Notes: generated by a model from the sequence alone, not told the origin. Counted from the stretch's first letter, positions 11,600 through 23,038 are shown. The stretch: DNA of 64,000 nucleotides from Bryoerythrophyllum caledonicum (GCA_963971425.1 OZ020515.1:6836291-6900290), one strand, 5' to 3'. Made by a program: numbers and translations.

Positions 11600-12195
11600 A
11601 GAGAAGGAGGCCTTTTGGGCATTTTGGGTGCTTAGGCACTCTTCCTCTCCATGAAGAGGGTGGAGGTTTTAATATAGGGTACCTTATTTTTGGTTCCGAC
11701 AAGATTGCGACGCAGTTAAAATAAGAAGCAGGTTATGTCTACGAAGGAAGGCTTTCGGGAAAGTACTACTTTTGTCCTTTGACCGCATGCTCTCCAATAA
11801 TGAACACCTTTATTAGCTCCCTTTTAGATCAAGTAGTGAATAGCATGGGAGCTATGCAAGTCCCCATCCATAACGGGTAGTATAAGCCTCTAGTAGAATG
11901 TAATGTGCAAGTTCTCTAAATAAATAATTTAAACACAATTGCCCCACAAAAGATTAGGAATGTACCACATACCATTAAAGCAAAAAAATAAACCAAGTAG
12001 TGAATAGCATGGGAGCTATGCAAGTCCCCATCCATAACGGGTAGTATAAGCCTCTAGTAGAATGTAATGTGCAAGTTCGCTAAATAAATTGTACCATTAC
12101 AAACAAAAAGGATAGTTAAAATCATATAATGTTTAGAGCAAAAGTATTGTTCATAAAATTGATTTGCTACGTCCTAAACCTTTAAATACTCCTAG
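11600..12195. other. non-coding spacer of hAT 1 with a ~95-bp direct repeat
   Basis: A block from about 11829 to 11925 (AAGTAGTGAATAGCATGGG ... GTGCAAGTTC) recurs nearly unchanged at about 11993-12090, and a shorter decayed copy lies near 13842. GGTTCCGACAAGAT near 11691 recurs at 13250 and, in the second hAT element, near 34479 and inverted near 32057. No gene is seen. Confidence 0.6.
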
Positions 12196-12859
12196 TCAAT
12201 AGTAACGTTGGTGAAGGGCTCGTTCGGTCCTCCTCAACCTACCACGTGCTTGGGCCTTTTCGCTCGCGACTTGGACGTGGGTTCCGTCGGAGTCATCATC
12301 TGAACTTGACGTGTTAGTATCATAGCTAGGTGTGTCGTCCATCACAGTCATGAACTTGCCCAATCCACCTTCCGGATACTTGCGCCATCCCATTGGAATT
12401 ATTCCATTTTCAAGGCGAGGAATTTTTACCTTCCCGAATCCCCGGCATCGACTTCAAAGTGGACCAATCCACTATCTTGCCCAACTTCACCTCCGCATGA
12501 ACACCCTGCGCAATGAAGAGATTTACTTCGTTGCGTTTGACAAATGAGACGTCATACAACACTTGGTAAACTTCGATGCATCGGTTTTTAAACGCCTCAT
12601 CGATGCAATGTTTCAAGTTTGCCTTGTGGAAGCGCCGGTGATAGTTGTGTCGCGCCTCTGGGAAAGCCTTGTCGATGTGACACCACTCGATGTAGTTCGC
12701 GCAATCATCAAAACTCCATGGCTCCACTACGTCCTCCCAACCTCGAAAAGCCAACTTCTCGGGATTATGAAGAACGTGCAACCGCTTCCGATGGGCGTTC
12801 TCCGCTCTTGCACGGGTCTTGTCTCGCTCCTCCTTGGCCAATTGTCCGGATGAAGACAT
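12196..12859 (-). pseudogene. truncated paralogue of the N-terminal part of the RING cargo gene
   Basis: From ATG 12859 the protein (MSSSGQLAKEERDK ...) runs about 150 residues and then shifts frame near 12400. It continues as an acidic Ser/Asp-rich tail with a final Arg-rich segment ending LHQRYY. It is clearly related to residues 1-220 of the gene at 16594. Shared blocks are RKRLHVL, AFKGWE/AFRGWE, EPWSF, NRCIEVYQVL and KRNEVNLF. No known family is recognised. The region is rich in Trp, His and Arg and might bind nucleic acid. It lacks the coiled coil and RING that follow in the longer copy, so it looks like a partial duplication inside the transposon. Confidence 0.6.
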
Positions 12860-13006
12860 GGTGTGCACGTGTGAATGCAAAATTCTGGCGTGGATGGATG
12901 AATGAGACCTCGCACAACGCCTACATCCAGCTCAATGAAGAGATGGTGGATAGGAGTATGCGAGGCGGGGACAAATGAGGTCCCCCTCCATTCAAATAGT
13001 AATCTG

Positions 13007-13114
13007 GTAGGGGCGGAGACGTCCCCGCCATTGCCTCTGTAGGGGCGGAGACGTCCCCGACCCTGCCTCTGTAGGGGCGGAGACGTCTCCGCCCCACCAG
13101 GGCAGGGGCGGGGA
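13007..13114. repeat. GC-rich GACGTC palindrome cluster
   Basis: Four to five tandem-like copies of GGGGCGGAGACGTCCCC lie about 150 bp upstream of the minus-strand gene starting at 12859, matching the promoter-side position of the other clusters. Frames that read Ser-Pro-Pro repeats here are translations of this repeat. Confidence 0.85.
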
Positions 13115-13389
13115 CGTTTGCTTGTAAATGGGGGGGGTTCGTCCCCACAAAACTTTCCAAGGAGGTGTTGAGGCCACTCTTGCTTGGCCGAGGCACTCCT
13201 CATCTCCATGAGGCGGGTGCACAATTAAATATGGGGTGATTTATTTTTGGTTCCGACAAGATCCTAATGCACTTAAAATAACATGCAGATTATGTCTTTC
13301 CCTAGTTCTAGGGAGGAAGGCGAAATGGAAAGTACAACTTTTGTACTTTGACGGCATGCTCTCTAATAAGGAACACCTTTATTAGCTCC

Positions 13390-13950
13390 CTATTAGTTTT
13401 GGAGCAAACATAAGAGTGTAGAAAATTATTTCCTTCCAAATTTAAAAAAAAATCCTTGTCTTTAGTGGAAAATAACGCTTCAACTCAAGTCAAAGATTTT
13501 CACATATTGCCAAAAATATAATGGGCAAGGTACCAAAAACAAAAACGTCTCACCACATAAAACTTAGAGATTTTAACTTTTTATACTTTTGATTTTTTCC
13601 ACAACAATATGTGGTGTAGACCTTCATATTGACCATAAATATACATCAATCTAAAACATATCAAGTATCTAAAAACTAAAACGTTACTTGCCCATTTTTT
13701 AGCTTCCACTACTAGCATAGTTGACTTCAATAAGGTACACCCTTTTTCTACCTCTAACAATTGGTGTATAAGGAACTAACATCATCCTAAACTACCATTA
13801 GTAATGGATTTAGGCCTTATCTAGTGCAAAAATTTGATACCAAGTAGTGAATAGCATGAGAGCTATGCAAGCCTTTCAATCCGTGTGGTTAAAATTTATG
13901 AAATTTTGTGGGGACATTAACAAAGAAGTATTTATTGTGATCCTACGGTT
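13390..13950 (-). repeat. diverged inverted copy of the 27.7-kb / 45.6-kb dispersed repeat
   Basis: Read on the minus strand this block follows the order of 27750-28330. Shared pieces are GATCC(T)ACGG/CCGTAGGATC, the AAATTTCATAA block, the ACAAGG-TCTAAAT block, the TGTTAGTTCC block, TTTGACTTGAG and CACTAAAGACAAG. It lies between two cargo genes of hAT 1, so the smaller repeat was probably carried or inserted there. The rest of 13115-14308 shows no gene. Confidence 0.55.
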
Positions 13951-14308
13951 AGATGTAGAAATAAAAATGTTTTGTCTCCATTCTTAGGCATTATACTATA
14001 GCCGGGCAATTTTGAAGTGTTTTTGGTGCAAAAATGCCTTGGTCCTTTAGGGATTAAAAATGTTTGGAGGTTTAAAACTTGGTCCACACCATTTTTTTTT
14101 ATACAAACGCACAAATCCTTATGAGGCTTAAGTACATCCATAATCACACGGATTAACACCACTTTTATCAAGTAGAATGTAGACACTACTATTCATATTT
14201 TTTTTAGTATCCATAATGTAATACGAAAATGGGAAAATACATTAAACGCTAAAAGATGAAGCATTGTAAGAAAATTGTCTCTTGGCACCGCAAAAATAAA
14301 AAATACAC

Positions 14309-16594
14309 CTAGTCAATATTCATCGGGCTATTAGTAGTGCCACTCGCCCCTGTCTCGTTGTCGTGTGCCCCTACGTGCATAGGGAGGTCTTCATCTGAGC
14401 CCAATACAAGTCTACGAGACGCCGATTGTGTTCTCTTCGCTGGTCCATCTTCATCCAACACGGCCCTTAGGATTTGGGATTGCATGAGCTGGTCGAGCGC
14501 TTGCCGTGTCCCTGGACTGTGCACATCGAGCAAGAAGTCGATTCCGTCATTTCGGAAAATTTCTTTCCACTGTGATTCCGATAATTGTCTTAGTTCTTGC
14601 GGGTCCGGTTGGTCAACGTTGTGAGAAATGCAATCCCCATTGTCGTCTGTGATGCGAACTCCGTCAACGGCCCACAACCATTGGCGTGGATGAGGTCCGA
14701 AACAAAATTGCTCCCCGTTCTCGTCCCAATGGCCATTAAAGCATTGGTAGAAGAAATTTTGTTTTCCTTAACCGTATTTGTCCTCTAACGGGATCAAATT
14801 CTTGCACACCCGGACAATGTGCTCCGGGTCCCTTTCCCAACGCCACTCATTTGAGAGGTGCATCATATCCAACGAGTGCATCTTCAGTTTCCAGCTCCAC
14901 ACCAAATCCTTTCCCCACATATGTGATTGATCATGAGCGTTCGTCACATTGAACTCCCAATGCGGGGGCATGTATGGAACTAATCCAAAAAGTTCGTACA
15001 ATCGCTTGTGAAAAGGGGCCTTGCACAATGAGCACCGCCGGCGTACAACCATCAAGCTAATCAAGCAAAATGGATGGTACAAGTGCTCACAAGTGCCTAG
15101 ATGCATCCCACCTTCTGGACCAAATGGGTTTAGACAAATTGAGCAAGTCGTACCGTCGGATACGAAGCTCGAAGGTTGTGGACACAATAACATGGGTTTG
15201 CTCCGATGATCGAGGGTAGATGAAACCTCCTTTTTGAAATCCCATTTGTAACGGGACCAATCGATGGTTGTTTGCCCACCAGCGGTTTTCACCATCGCCA
15301 TTTCATCCATTCTGAAAAGATCATCTACGAGGGCCCATGATGTCAAACCAAACACCCTCTCCTGGTTGTTTTTGGTATAGTTGTTGTCGATTTTTTAGAA
15401 TTCCGCCACCAATTGTCGGGACCGATCGATCGTGAAGACGTAGGCCAACTTCCATTAACAGTAATGTTCTACCAACACATCCAAGCAACTTTGTAGTCTT
15501 AAATTCTCTTCAAGTGCTTTAGCGAGCTCTTTGCTGCCGTCACCCCCCGCACCCTCTTCTTTGTTGACCATAGCTTTGTCTACGTTGGTAGGGGCCTCAT
15601 CAAACGACAATGAATCGTCTTGGGTTGACACGTGTACAAGCCCTTCCTCCTCCCGTCGTGGATTCCGATCTTCTGTGGTCATTATACTAGCTTAAAGGGC
15701 AAGTCGGAGCTCCTCCATATCACGTCGTAGCTGGTCAATAACAATGTTTTTATCATTAACTTCAACTCTCAACTTGCGAACCTCATCGCGCAATGATAAT
15801 AGTTCTGCTGTCTTCCCTTCCAATTGGTTCAGCAAGGTTTGGATAGTATTGGCAAAAATAGCACCACTAGAGGCTTCTAACGTTCGATCAACAACCGCGG
15901 TGGATTATACCTGAGCCCCAACTTCATTAACAGTATCGTTAACGACTACGTTAACCGTTTGTTCCGCCCTCCTTCGTTTGGTGCGCGCTTGTGTCCTTTG
16001 GCTCCTTGTGATTGGAACGTGGGATCCGTCAGAGTCTATATCCGTGTTTGAGGGATCGGTCTCGTACGTGTCCACCGGTTCAGTCTTCGCCATCGATTTG
16101 CCCAATCCGCCTTCTAGATACCTCCGTGTCCCCATTGGAATCAATCCATTCGCCGGAGAAGGAACTCTTATGCTATCTCCCATGGCTTTCAAGGTGGACA
16201 AATCCACCCTCTTGTCCAACTTTACCTCCAAATGGACACCTCGCGCAAGGAAGAGATTTACTTCATTACGTTTGATATAAGGGATGTCGAACAAGACCTG
16301 GTATACTTCAATGCACCGATTTTTGAACGCCTCGTTGGTGCACTTCCATAAATTTGCCTTGTGAAAGCGTCGGTGATAATTGTGTCGCTCCTCCGGGAAA
16401 GCCTTGTCGATATGGCACCACTCAATGAAGTTTGCGCAATCCTCGAAACTCCATGGTTCCGGAACTTCTTCCCAACCTTTAAAAGCCAATTTAACGGGAT
16501 TCCGAAGCACATGCAACCTCTTCCGCTGCTTGTTTCCCGATCGTAGTCGACTCTTGTCTCGTTCTTCTTTATTCATTTTTACCGGCGTGGCCAT
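14309..16594 (-). pseudogene. cargo gene: unknown N-domain, coiled coil and RING-H2 finger; five in-frame TAA
   Basis: One frame runs 762 codons from ATG 16594 with no indel. The order is an unknown basic domain (1-~170, RKRLHVL ... RNEVNLF), an acidic Ser/Asp tail with a basic patch, a coiled coil (around 15860-15700, LLNQLEGKTAELLSLRDEV and LRRDMEELRL), an acidic linker, then a RING-H2 at 15145-15023 (CSIC ... C-E-H-L-Y-H-P-F-C ... CSLC), and a C-terminal Trp-rich domain. Internal stops are all TAA, at 15905, 15692, 15455, 15395 and 14768. RING-H2 proteins are usually E3 ubiquitin ligases; here that would be transposon cargo. Alternatively the two halves may have been separate genes, since an ATG lies at 15682. 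The GC-palindrome cluster lies upstream at 16785-16913. Confidence 0.65.
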
Positions 16595-16784
16595 GGATGG
16601 GGAAAATTTGAATAATGTATGTGATGCGAATGGATGAAGTCCTCACACGACGCCCACAACCAACTCAATTAAGAGGTGGATGAAGAGGGAGTATGTGAGG
16701 CGAGGACAATTAGGGATGTGCACGATATTATATTGCCGATAGACGAAGCACTGGTCTAGGGTCCCCGGGCAAGGGCGGGGACGT

Positions 16785-16934
16785 CTCCGCGGCATGGGCG
16801 GGGACGTCTCCGCCCCCTACTGGGTAGAGGCGGAGACGTCCCCGCCCCTACTAGGGCAGGGGCGGAGACGTCCCCGCCCTGCCAAGTTAGGGCGGGGACG
16901 TCTTCGCCAAAAGAACCCTACTCCATATAAATAG
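16785..16934. promoter_or_regulatory. putative bidirectional promoter: GC palindromes plus TATA box
   Basis: Five GC-rich GACGTC palindromes (16785-16913) lie between the minus-strand RING gene (ATG 16594) and the plus-strand kinase-like gene (ATG 17123). TATAAATAG at 16926-16934 would serve the plus-strand gene, leaving a leader of about 160 bp. Function is inferred from arrangement. Confidence 0.55.
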
Positions 16935-17122
16935 GGGACATTTTGTCCTTATTCTCTCCCAAGTCCACTCCCTAGGCCTCACGTGTCAGTTCGCTTTGCG
17001 GCTTGAAAGTGAGTTTGGTGGGTGATCGGGTTTGGCCCATTTATTGTACCCAGACTCTTTGCGGTTTTTTTCAAAACCATCAACTTGGAATTTCGACCAC
17101 GGTAGGGAGTTGACAATCACAT

Positions 17123-18710
17123 ATGGCGGGAGAAGGAAGTAGGTCGATGGAGAAGCGCCCAGTATTTAAGGACTTGAATGATGTTGATGAGACGGTTCTT
17201 CCGTCCACCAACACGGAGTTGACTTCGGGATCATTGAATCCGTCGTCATCGAGCGGGAAGAGGCGGAAGAAGTCACCAAATCCGGACATGCCCCCGCACG
17301 AATACATGGTTGAATGTAGAGGGATTGCCGTCGAGTTTTACAACCGCCGGACGAGAGGGGCGTTGACGAGGAGCTATCTGAACCACAACGAAGAGGGATA
17401 CCACAAGTTGACGGTTGACATGCGACACGAATTAATGTCAAACCTTGATAAATCTGAGAAATTTAATAATTTCTCAGATTATTGGTTGCATTCGGAGTGG
17501 TTGGATACACAAGTGATCGCACTGACCACCAATATCATTGCGAACTGGTGTTACGTCACGGGGAAGAAGGAGGATGAGAGCACCTAGAACCTGGAGGAGT
17601 GCGCACTAGTGGCGAAGTTGAGGATGATCCAGGGCTTCGTTCAACAATACTCTTCTTCCCGTAAGAAGAAACCAGCTCCTTGGAAAGCGACTATTGAGGA
17701 GCAAATTTAGGCTCACTACGTTGGTAGAACTTTCAAGTGGCTTGAAAGTTGAGCTAAACTGATTCCAATGCCAGGGTAGAGCGCGGTGGGTGGCTATGGG
17801 GCTGTACGGAAGGTGATGATAACCAAATTAGAAAACATTCCAAGTTGGATTTACTTCGCCGGAAAGACTCTGACCAACACCAACGAGAGGGAGAAGCACC
17901 GAAACATCATCAACGAGGGTGGAGGGTGGAGGGTGTCTGGTAGTGCATCCAGGGATCATTAGACTTGCGTACATCCACCCAAAAACTATGGAAGGGTATA
18001 CGCTCTGGTGGAATGGGGGATCTCTCCAGAGTTTTTGGTCCAACTTTGACTTGAAAGTGGACGAAGCATTGCCGTTTGAACGGATTGAGATGCATCCGAA
18101 TATCGGGTTGTCGATCCAAGAGCTTCGGTGGGTTAAAACTTACCGCCAAAATCGAATGAACCTTGCGCTATCGTTGCTTGCCATTGTGGGGAAATGCCAC
18201 GACGCGAATTATATACACAATGACATCTCTTCATCGAATGTTTTGCTCCACTTTGATGAGTGGAAACCGGATACGCTGTACATCGGAATTTGCGATTGGG
18301 GGCTTTCTAGTTGGGTTGTGGAGAATGAGCCATCAAGGTATGGTTATCAATTCAAGGAGGAGCTTCAACAAAAGAGAGAGCGGCGACGGTTTGTGGCACC
18401 AGAACTGTTCTATGTTTTTGGGCCGCGGAACTCCACCAACTCGCTTGAAGTCAGGCAACGGTCACACTTCTACTCCAAGGCAGCAGATGCATTTACGGTG
18501 GATTGGATTTGTGAATTTTTTTGGAAAGAAGATTGAGACACTTCGTATTTCACCAGCAAAAACACGGAGCAATATGTAAACCTAAAGCTAAAATTTACAG
18601 CGTTGCAAAAACAACTGCTCGAAGAAGGGTCTTCTGTGCCAGATGTTTTAGACACATTAATGAAACCCCCCCACAACTGGACTATGCCTCTATGTTGTTA
18701 CCGACAATAG
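17123..18710 (+). pseudogene. protein-kinase-like cargo gene of hAT 1
   Basis: ATG 17123 follows a TATA box. The first ~155 residues are unrelated to kinases. The kinase-like part begins near 17780 with a glycine-rich loop (GGYGAVRKV), a Lys strand (FAGKTL), HPGIIRL, a catalytic-loop form HNDISSSNVLL (Asp kept, HRD Arg replaced), CDWG in place of DFG, and APELF. A C-terminal segment reaches TAG 18708. Stops lie at 17585 (TAG), 17708 (TAG), 17750 (TGA), 17777 (TAG) and 18534 (TGA). One frameshift near 17915 falls in a repeated GGAGGGT run, probably slippage. The altered HRD and DFG suggest a divergent or inactive kinase even before decay. Its presence in a DNA transposon is unusual. Confidence 0.7.
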
Positions 18711-20862
18711 TTTTTTGTTGATTAGCTGCATTAGTTTCGCATGTGGTGGTTAAATAGGCAATACGGCATCTTCGTAGAAGAATATGTGTACTTGGCAATT
18801 GCCATACGTTATATTTTAATCAATATTGGATACGTCCAAATCTCAAATTTTCAATCCGAGATTTGCATTTGTTCAAGCACAAATAATTATTGATACACTA
18901 TTGATACACTAAATGTGCACAAGTGAAAGAAATAAATTTATTATTTTTACAAAAATTGATACATAGTGTAGTAAATGGCAATTAGTGTCGGATTATGTCA
19001 CTACACTAGGTGCCTCATTTGCAATTGGTGTATGGGTTCACATTTAGTGTATACTACAGGAAACATAAATTTTAGTTTACCAACATAGTGTGAATAGTTA
19101 AGCACTATTAACTAACTCATGAAGGGGCGGAGAGGTCCCCGCCCCTTTATGGGCAGGTGTAGAGCCAAAATGACAAAAATAGATTTTTTCCGAAAATTAA
19201 GTGTAAAAAGGGTTGTAGATATATGAAGAATTAAAAAAATAATGATTAAGTCTACACTAAGTAGTTAATTAAGTGGAAAATACCTATTCATATCCAAGAA
19301 ATAGGAAATAATGGGAAAAGGGTTGAACTCACACCCTTTGGGTAGGGTGTACCTTTTCATGAATGGATATGAAGAGATGTGAAGATTTAGTGGAATTAAT
19401 CTTAATGGTTAATAATAGGGAAAATCTCTTGCCAAGAGGTATACCTCTTGGATGTTGAGTAGAATAACTAGCTTGAATTTTTAGCATTCTTGGCCATTAC
19501 CTCGAGTGAAGACGGAGTGAGCCCTAGCTTGTGAATGGAAGCTAGTTTGAGAGATCTTATGGTTGTAAGACTCTTTTTTATTAACCAAGTATTGTTAATT
19601 ACTTGTGTTGTGTTGAATGGTGATTGTAATTATGTGTGATTGCATTATAATAAGTCTTGATAGTGAGTCAAGTACTATGCATAAATGCAATACATTTGAA
19701 CTTCATATAATAGATTAGAGCAATACTCTAATCATTGTTAATTGATTATGTGACATATTGTACTTTATAATTAAATCATAATTAAATATGTGGAATTAAT
19801 GTATCATTGAATTGTTCAATGTGATTGAATGAACCATGCATAAATACCTTTAAGTTGATGTGATAGTAATTAGAGGTATGCATGGAAATGATGGAGAGTC
19901 ATCATGAGAATTAGAATGTTATTTAACCATTGGACGGGAAATCTTAAGTTGGAGTCTTAAGACAGGAAGTGCTGATTCAGTCTAGAATGCACGTATTAGA
20001 TAAATCTTTATAAAAGCGTGAGTTTAGCATGTATTGCTACAGTCTTAAGGAATTGGACATTTTAAGTGATGTAGATCTTAAGTCTTTAAGCATTCCTTAA
20101 GCGGACGCAGATACAATCAGTATTCTTAAGACAAAGTGTGAATCTTCAAGAGAGGATTTCTTAAGGAATTGATACCTTTAAGGAGCGTCCTTAAGTATTT
20201 AGAGTCTATAGAGATAGGACAATCCAATGGTAGTCAGTTTTCTTACAGCTGAGTGTTAAATCTTAAAGAAGACGAGCATGAGTGTAAATGTCGTCTTAAG
20301 ACCTTAAGAAATAAGAGGTAGTTCTTAAGAATAGAGCGCGGGAAGTGCCTGTCTTAAGATTACTTGTAACTTATGTGTGTTTTGTGAAACTAACACTTGT
20401 TTTAAGAACGTATCCGCACGGGCCGAGTGGACGGACGTGTAAAGAGGAGCGTTTACAACTTTATTGCATGAGGTAATAATTGGTTTATAAAAGAACTTAA
20501 TTAAGGAACCAATGCATTGAGTTTAATGGAATCTTCCATTAGCCCAGCGTGGCATAGGTCTAGGAGTTGGGACACAAGCACAATTTTAAAAGGACTAATG
20601 TACCTTCATTAGGCACGAGAGATCCTTGGGTTTTAACTTTATATATATGTACCCCATAAGAGTGATGCTAACAACCCTGCTCCCCTTAAAAATGACACTT
20701 AAACCTTAAATATTCAATTAAAAGACAATTTAACCAAACATTTAGAATCATATTACTTAAAACTAGGCGTATGATCATCCCCTAGAGCGAATCCTAATGA
20801 CATTTGTGTATAAGTGTGTAAGCTTGGGTGTTTTCTTGAAGTGGTAAATTTCCGTGTAACAG
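18711..20862. other. non-coding right part of hAT 1
   Basis: No gene is seen. The stretch is AT-rich, with one GC palindrome pair at 19120-19148 and a dense group of CTTAAG sites at 19943-20358. Simple inverted AT-rich words are common around 19700-19900. The stretch may contain an older solo LTR or another inserted element, but I found no clear ends. Confidence 0.4.
19943..20358. repeat. cluster of twelve CTTAAG hexamers
   Basis: CTTAAG occurs at 19943, 19956, 20044, 20077, 20096, 20125, 20160, 20190, 20295, 20303, 20324 and 20353, with more TTAAG half-words between. About 0.1 would be expected by chance in 416 bp. Flanking bases are not conserved, so this is not a simple tandem repeat. Confidence 0.85.
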
Positions 20863-21014
20863 CAGGGGCGGGGACGTCCCCGCCCCATATAGGCAGGGGC
20901 GGGGACGTCTCCGCCCCTGCCTGTGTGGGGGTGGAGACGTCCCCGCCCCATACGGGAGAGGGGCGGAGACGTCTCCGCCCCTACTCAAGTTGGGCGGGGA
21001 CGTCTCAGTCCCAC
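20863..21014. repeat. subterminal GC-rich GACGTC palindromes (hAT right end)
   Basis: Five to six copies of GGGGCGGGGACGTC(C/T)CC lie about 200 bp inside the right terminus, mirroring the cluster at 7331-7440. The outer 190 bp (21019-21208) match, inverted, the left end of the second hAT element. Confidence 0.85.
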
Positions 21015-21208
21015 CTCCCTCTTGCCATTAGTCCCCGATTCTACTCAAACTTGACCCTCTCCTACGTGGCAGCTATGTGGTGCCAACATGGCTGCCACGT
21101 CGCCTGTTTTTTACCTAGCGGATAAGTCAACCCTCAGTTGACTGTATCGGATGGGCGAAAGCTCTACCGGACGGGCGTACCGGACGTCCGTCTAGTATGA
21201 CAACCCTG

Positions 21209-21905
21209 ACTTGGCTCATCTTCCGCGACGGACTTCGAGAATCAGTACAAGGTGTTGTACATGAACAAAAGGAAGGACAACACGAAGAAGACTATTGATC
21301 TGGAAGGCGACACTATGAACTCTTGGATGAAGGCCGACTCACAGGTGGTTATTGTCTACTGCTTTGTCAATCGGAAGGACAAAGGTATCGCACACTACTC
21401 CAGTGCAGAGCAATTGAATGAAACGATGCAGGCTATGGAATGTAGAGATAGTAGCCACTTCAGACGGGCCCAATACTTGGGAGTGTTCATTACCAACTGG
21501 GAGGGCATGGTGGACGTTGCGAATATCGTATTCGAGAGAGGGTCTGTGATTAAGCAGCAGCGACCTTGGCACGTCCTTCCGACGTTATATATGACGTTGG
21601 GCATCGAGTGCTTCACGCAACAGCCATCTCCGGAGGCTACATGTCCATTGTATTTCAAACTCTTGTTCGGGAACAAAGCGAAACATGATTTAAAAGCCTG
21701 CTTCACCAACGCCTTCCGCATTGATATGCCGTTTACTAGTGTGGTTAATGCAGCAGACTTTTCTAATGCTTCCCGTCAGTGGGACCAACCCACTTATGCG
21801 AATTTCAATCTTGATGCGGTCTCTTCGATTTTGGGTACATTGGAAGCCTCCAAATACGTACTGATCAACGTCGGCGGCGGTTCAAGCATCACCTAGATTG
21901 GTCTG
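21209..21905 (+). pseudogene. ParB-like gene, exon resumed after the hAT insertion
   Basis: After the target duplication (21209-21216) the reading frame resumes as SSATDFENQYKVLYMNKRKD and runs to TAG 21894, then IGL and a GTAAGT donor at 21906. The protein is globular, Trp- and Phe-containing, and ends KYVLINVGGGSSIT-stop-IGL. Joined to the next exon (TKGAQVLEVVHSKSEVKKAL) this has the spacing of methyltransferase motif I and the following acidic strand (GxGSxxxxxxxxxGxxxxxxE). A ParB domain followed by an N6-adenine methyltransferase is a known prokaryotic mobile-element fusion. The catalytic DPPY is not seen, so this is a suggestion only. Confidence 0.5.
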
Positions 21906-21999
21906 GTAAGTCTATCATAGGATCCTACGATCATTGAACTTCATGTCTTTGCAGTGCACTGCCTCATTCGTACCTTGTACTTAAAGAATGTCTTTGTAG

Positions 22000-22726
22000 A
22001 CGAAAGGAGCACAAGTCTTGGAAGTTGTTCACTCCAAGAGCGAGGTGAAGAAAGCACTAGAGACTTCCAGCAAGATCTACGACACTAGTCGAATGCTAGC
22101 TCTGGCACTACCCGGGCAAGAACCTTCGACATCCCGGAAGAAGTAGCAGAAGGGGAAGGATAGGCAACCGGATTCGTCGAGCGATGACACGACGGAGGAT
22201 GAAGTTGTGGAGCTGGACAGCTCTGACTCGGATGGTGACGATGACGATGACGAGGACAATGGCAATGGCGACGAGAAGGAAGGGGATGGTGATTGGGGAG
22301 GTCATCAGGGGAGAGAAGACGTTGCGGCGGAGGACGAGGACTCGAATTCTAGTAGAGATGCTCCTCCTCCTCAGGAAACGCCTTCTGAGGAAGATGTTCC
22401 TCCTCCTAGGGCAACAAGAAGTACTGCGAGGCCTAAGAAACGGGTCAAACGGTCGAAAGCGAGCGCCATGCCTCTGACTGGGTCAATAAGCGGGAAAGCG
22501 TCCAAGCAATCAGGCAAGAAAGCTCAGACCGAAAAGGGGATGAAGGAGTCCGCGGCCAAGCAAGTGTCTAAGGTAGCTCGGCCTCCTAAGCGGAAGCCGG
22601 AGTCCGTCCCCAAGCAAGCAATCAAGGAAGATTAGGTTGGTAAGCAGGAGGCCACTGCTAAGCAAGCAGTCAAGGATGCCCACACGAGTAAGCGTAAGAA
22701 GGATTTGTTCGGCCCAAGCCAAGTAT
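22000..22726 (+). pseudogene. ParB-like gene, 3' exon with acidic then basic tail
   Basis: The exon starts after TTTGTAG at 21999, in phase 0. It completes the motif-I-like segment, then has TAG at 22144. A strongly acidic Asp/Glu tract follows (around 22205-22330), then Pro/Ser-rich and finally Lys/Ala-rich repeats of the form AKQxxK up to TGA 22724, with a further TAG at 22633. The charge-segregated tail is like chromatin or histone-binding tails, which is inference. The 22727-23038 stretch after it holds the palindrome at 22935 and an acceptor before 23039. Confidence 0.5.
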
Positions 22727-23038
22727 GACCTAGAGGCTTTCTCCGAACTCTGTTAGCAGGCACATTTTTGGATTGGCCGTTTTTGAACTTTTGTTACCAG
22801 ATAGATTTGTAAATAATTATACCATGGGCTTGTGACCTGTTATTCAATGCATAATATTCTTTTCTAGTATTCTTCATTTTCCACAATGAGTGTTATAGAA
22901 TTTCACAACATTGTAATCGGACTTTCCTCTAGGTATCGTAGGATCCTACGAGGGTCTTCGGATTGTAAGAATCTGCGAACTCTTCCATTCTCAAGTTTGA
23001 TGTTTAATATCCTCTGTATTCCATTCTTTTGTGGACGC

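Larger units (their letters stand above)
7161..21208. mobile_element. 14-kb hAT transposon (element 1) with cargo genes
   Basis: The ends are CAGGGTTGTCATAACAGACG at 7161 and, on the other strand, CAGGGTTGTCATACTAGACG at 21208. Terminal inverted repeats starting CAGGG are typical of hAT. The 8-bp duplication ACTTGGCT is perfect. Inside are a transposase gene (minus, 11214-7657), a truncated cargo gene (12859-12196), a coiled-coil/RING gene (16594-14309) and a kinase-like gene (plus, 17123-18710), separated by arrays of a GC-rich palindrome. All genes carry stops, so the copy is probably inactive. The same ends occur on a 4-kb element at 31396-35415. At 14,048 bp it is several times the usual size of hAT elements (2-5 kb). 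Confidence 0.9.

Noticed and set aside
14309..16594. Genetic code with TAA/TAG read as Gln, as in some ulvophyte algae
   Set aside because: NOG1 ends at TAA exactly at the family C-terminus and has no internal TAA/TAG, and the decayed genes also carry TGA and frameshifts.
20794..21125. Frames reading Ser-Pro-Pro or Gly-Asp-Val-Ser-Ala repeats, also at 7107, 11400, 12727-13222 and 34562
   Set aside because: They translate the GC-rich GACGTC palindrome in all frames; no protein evidence.
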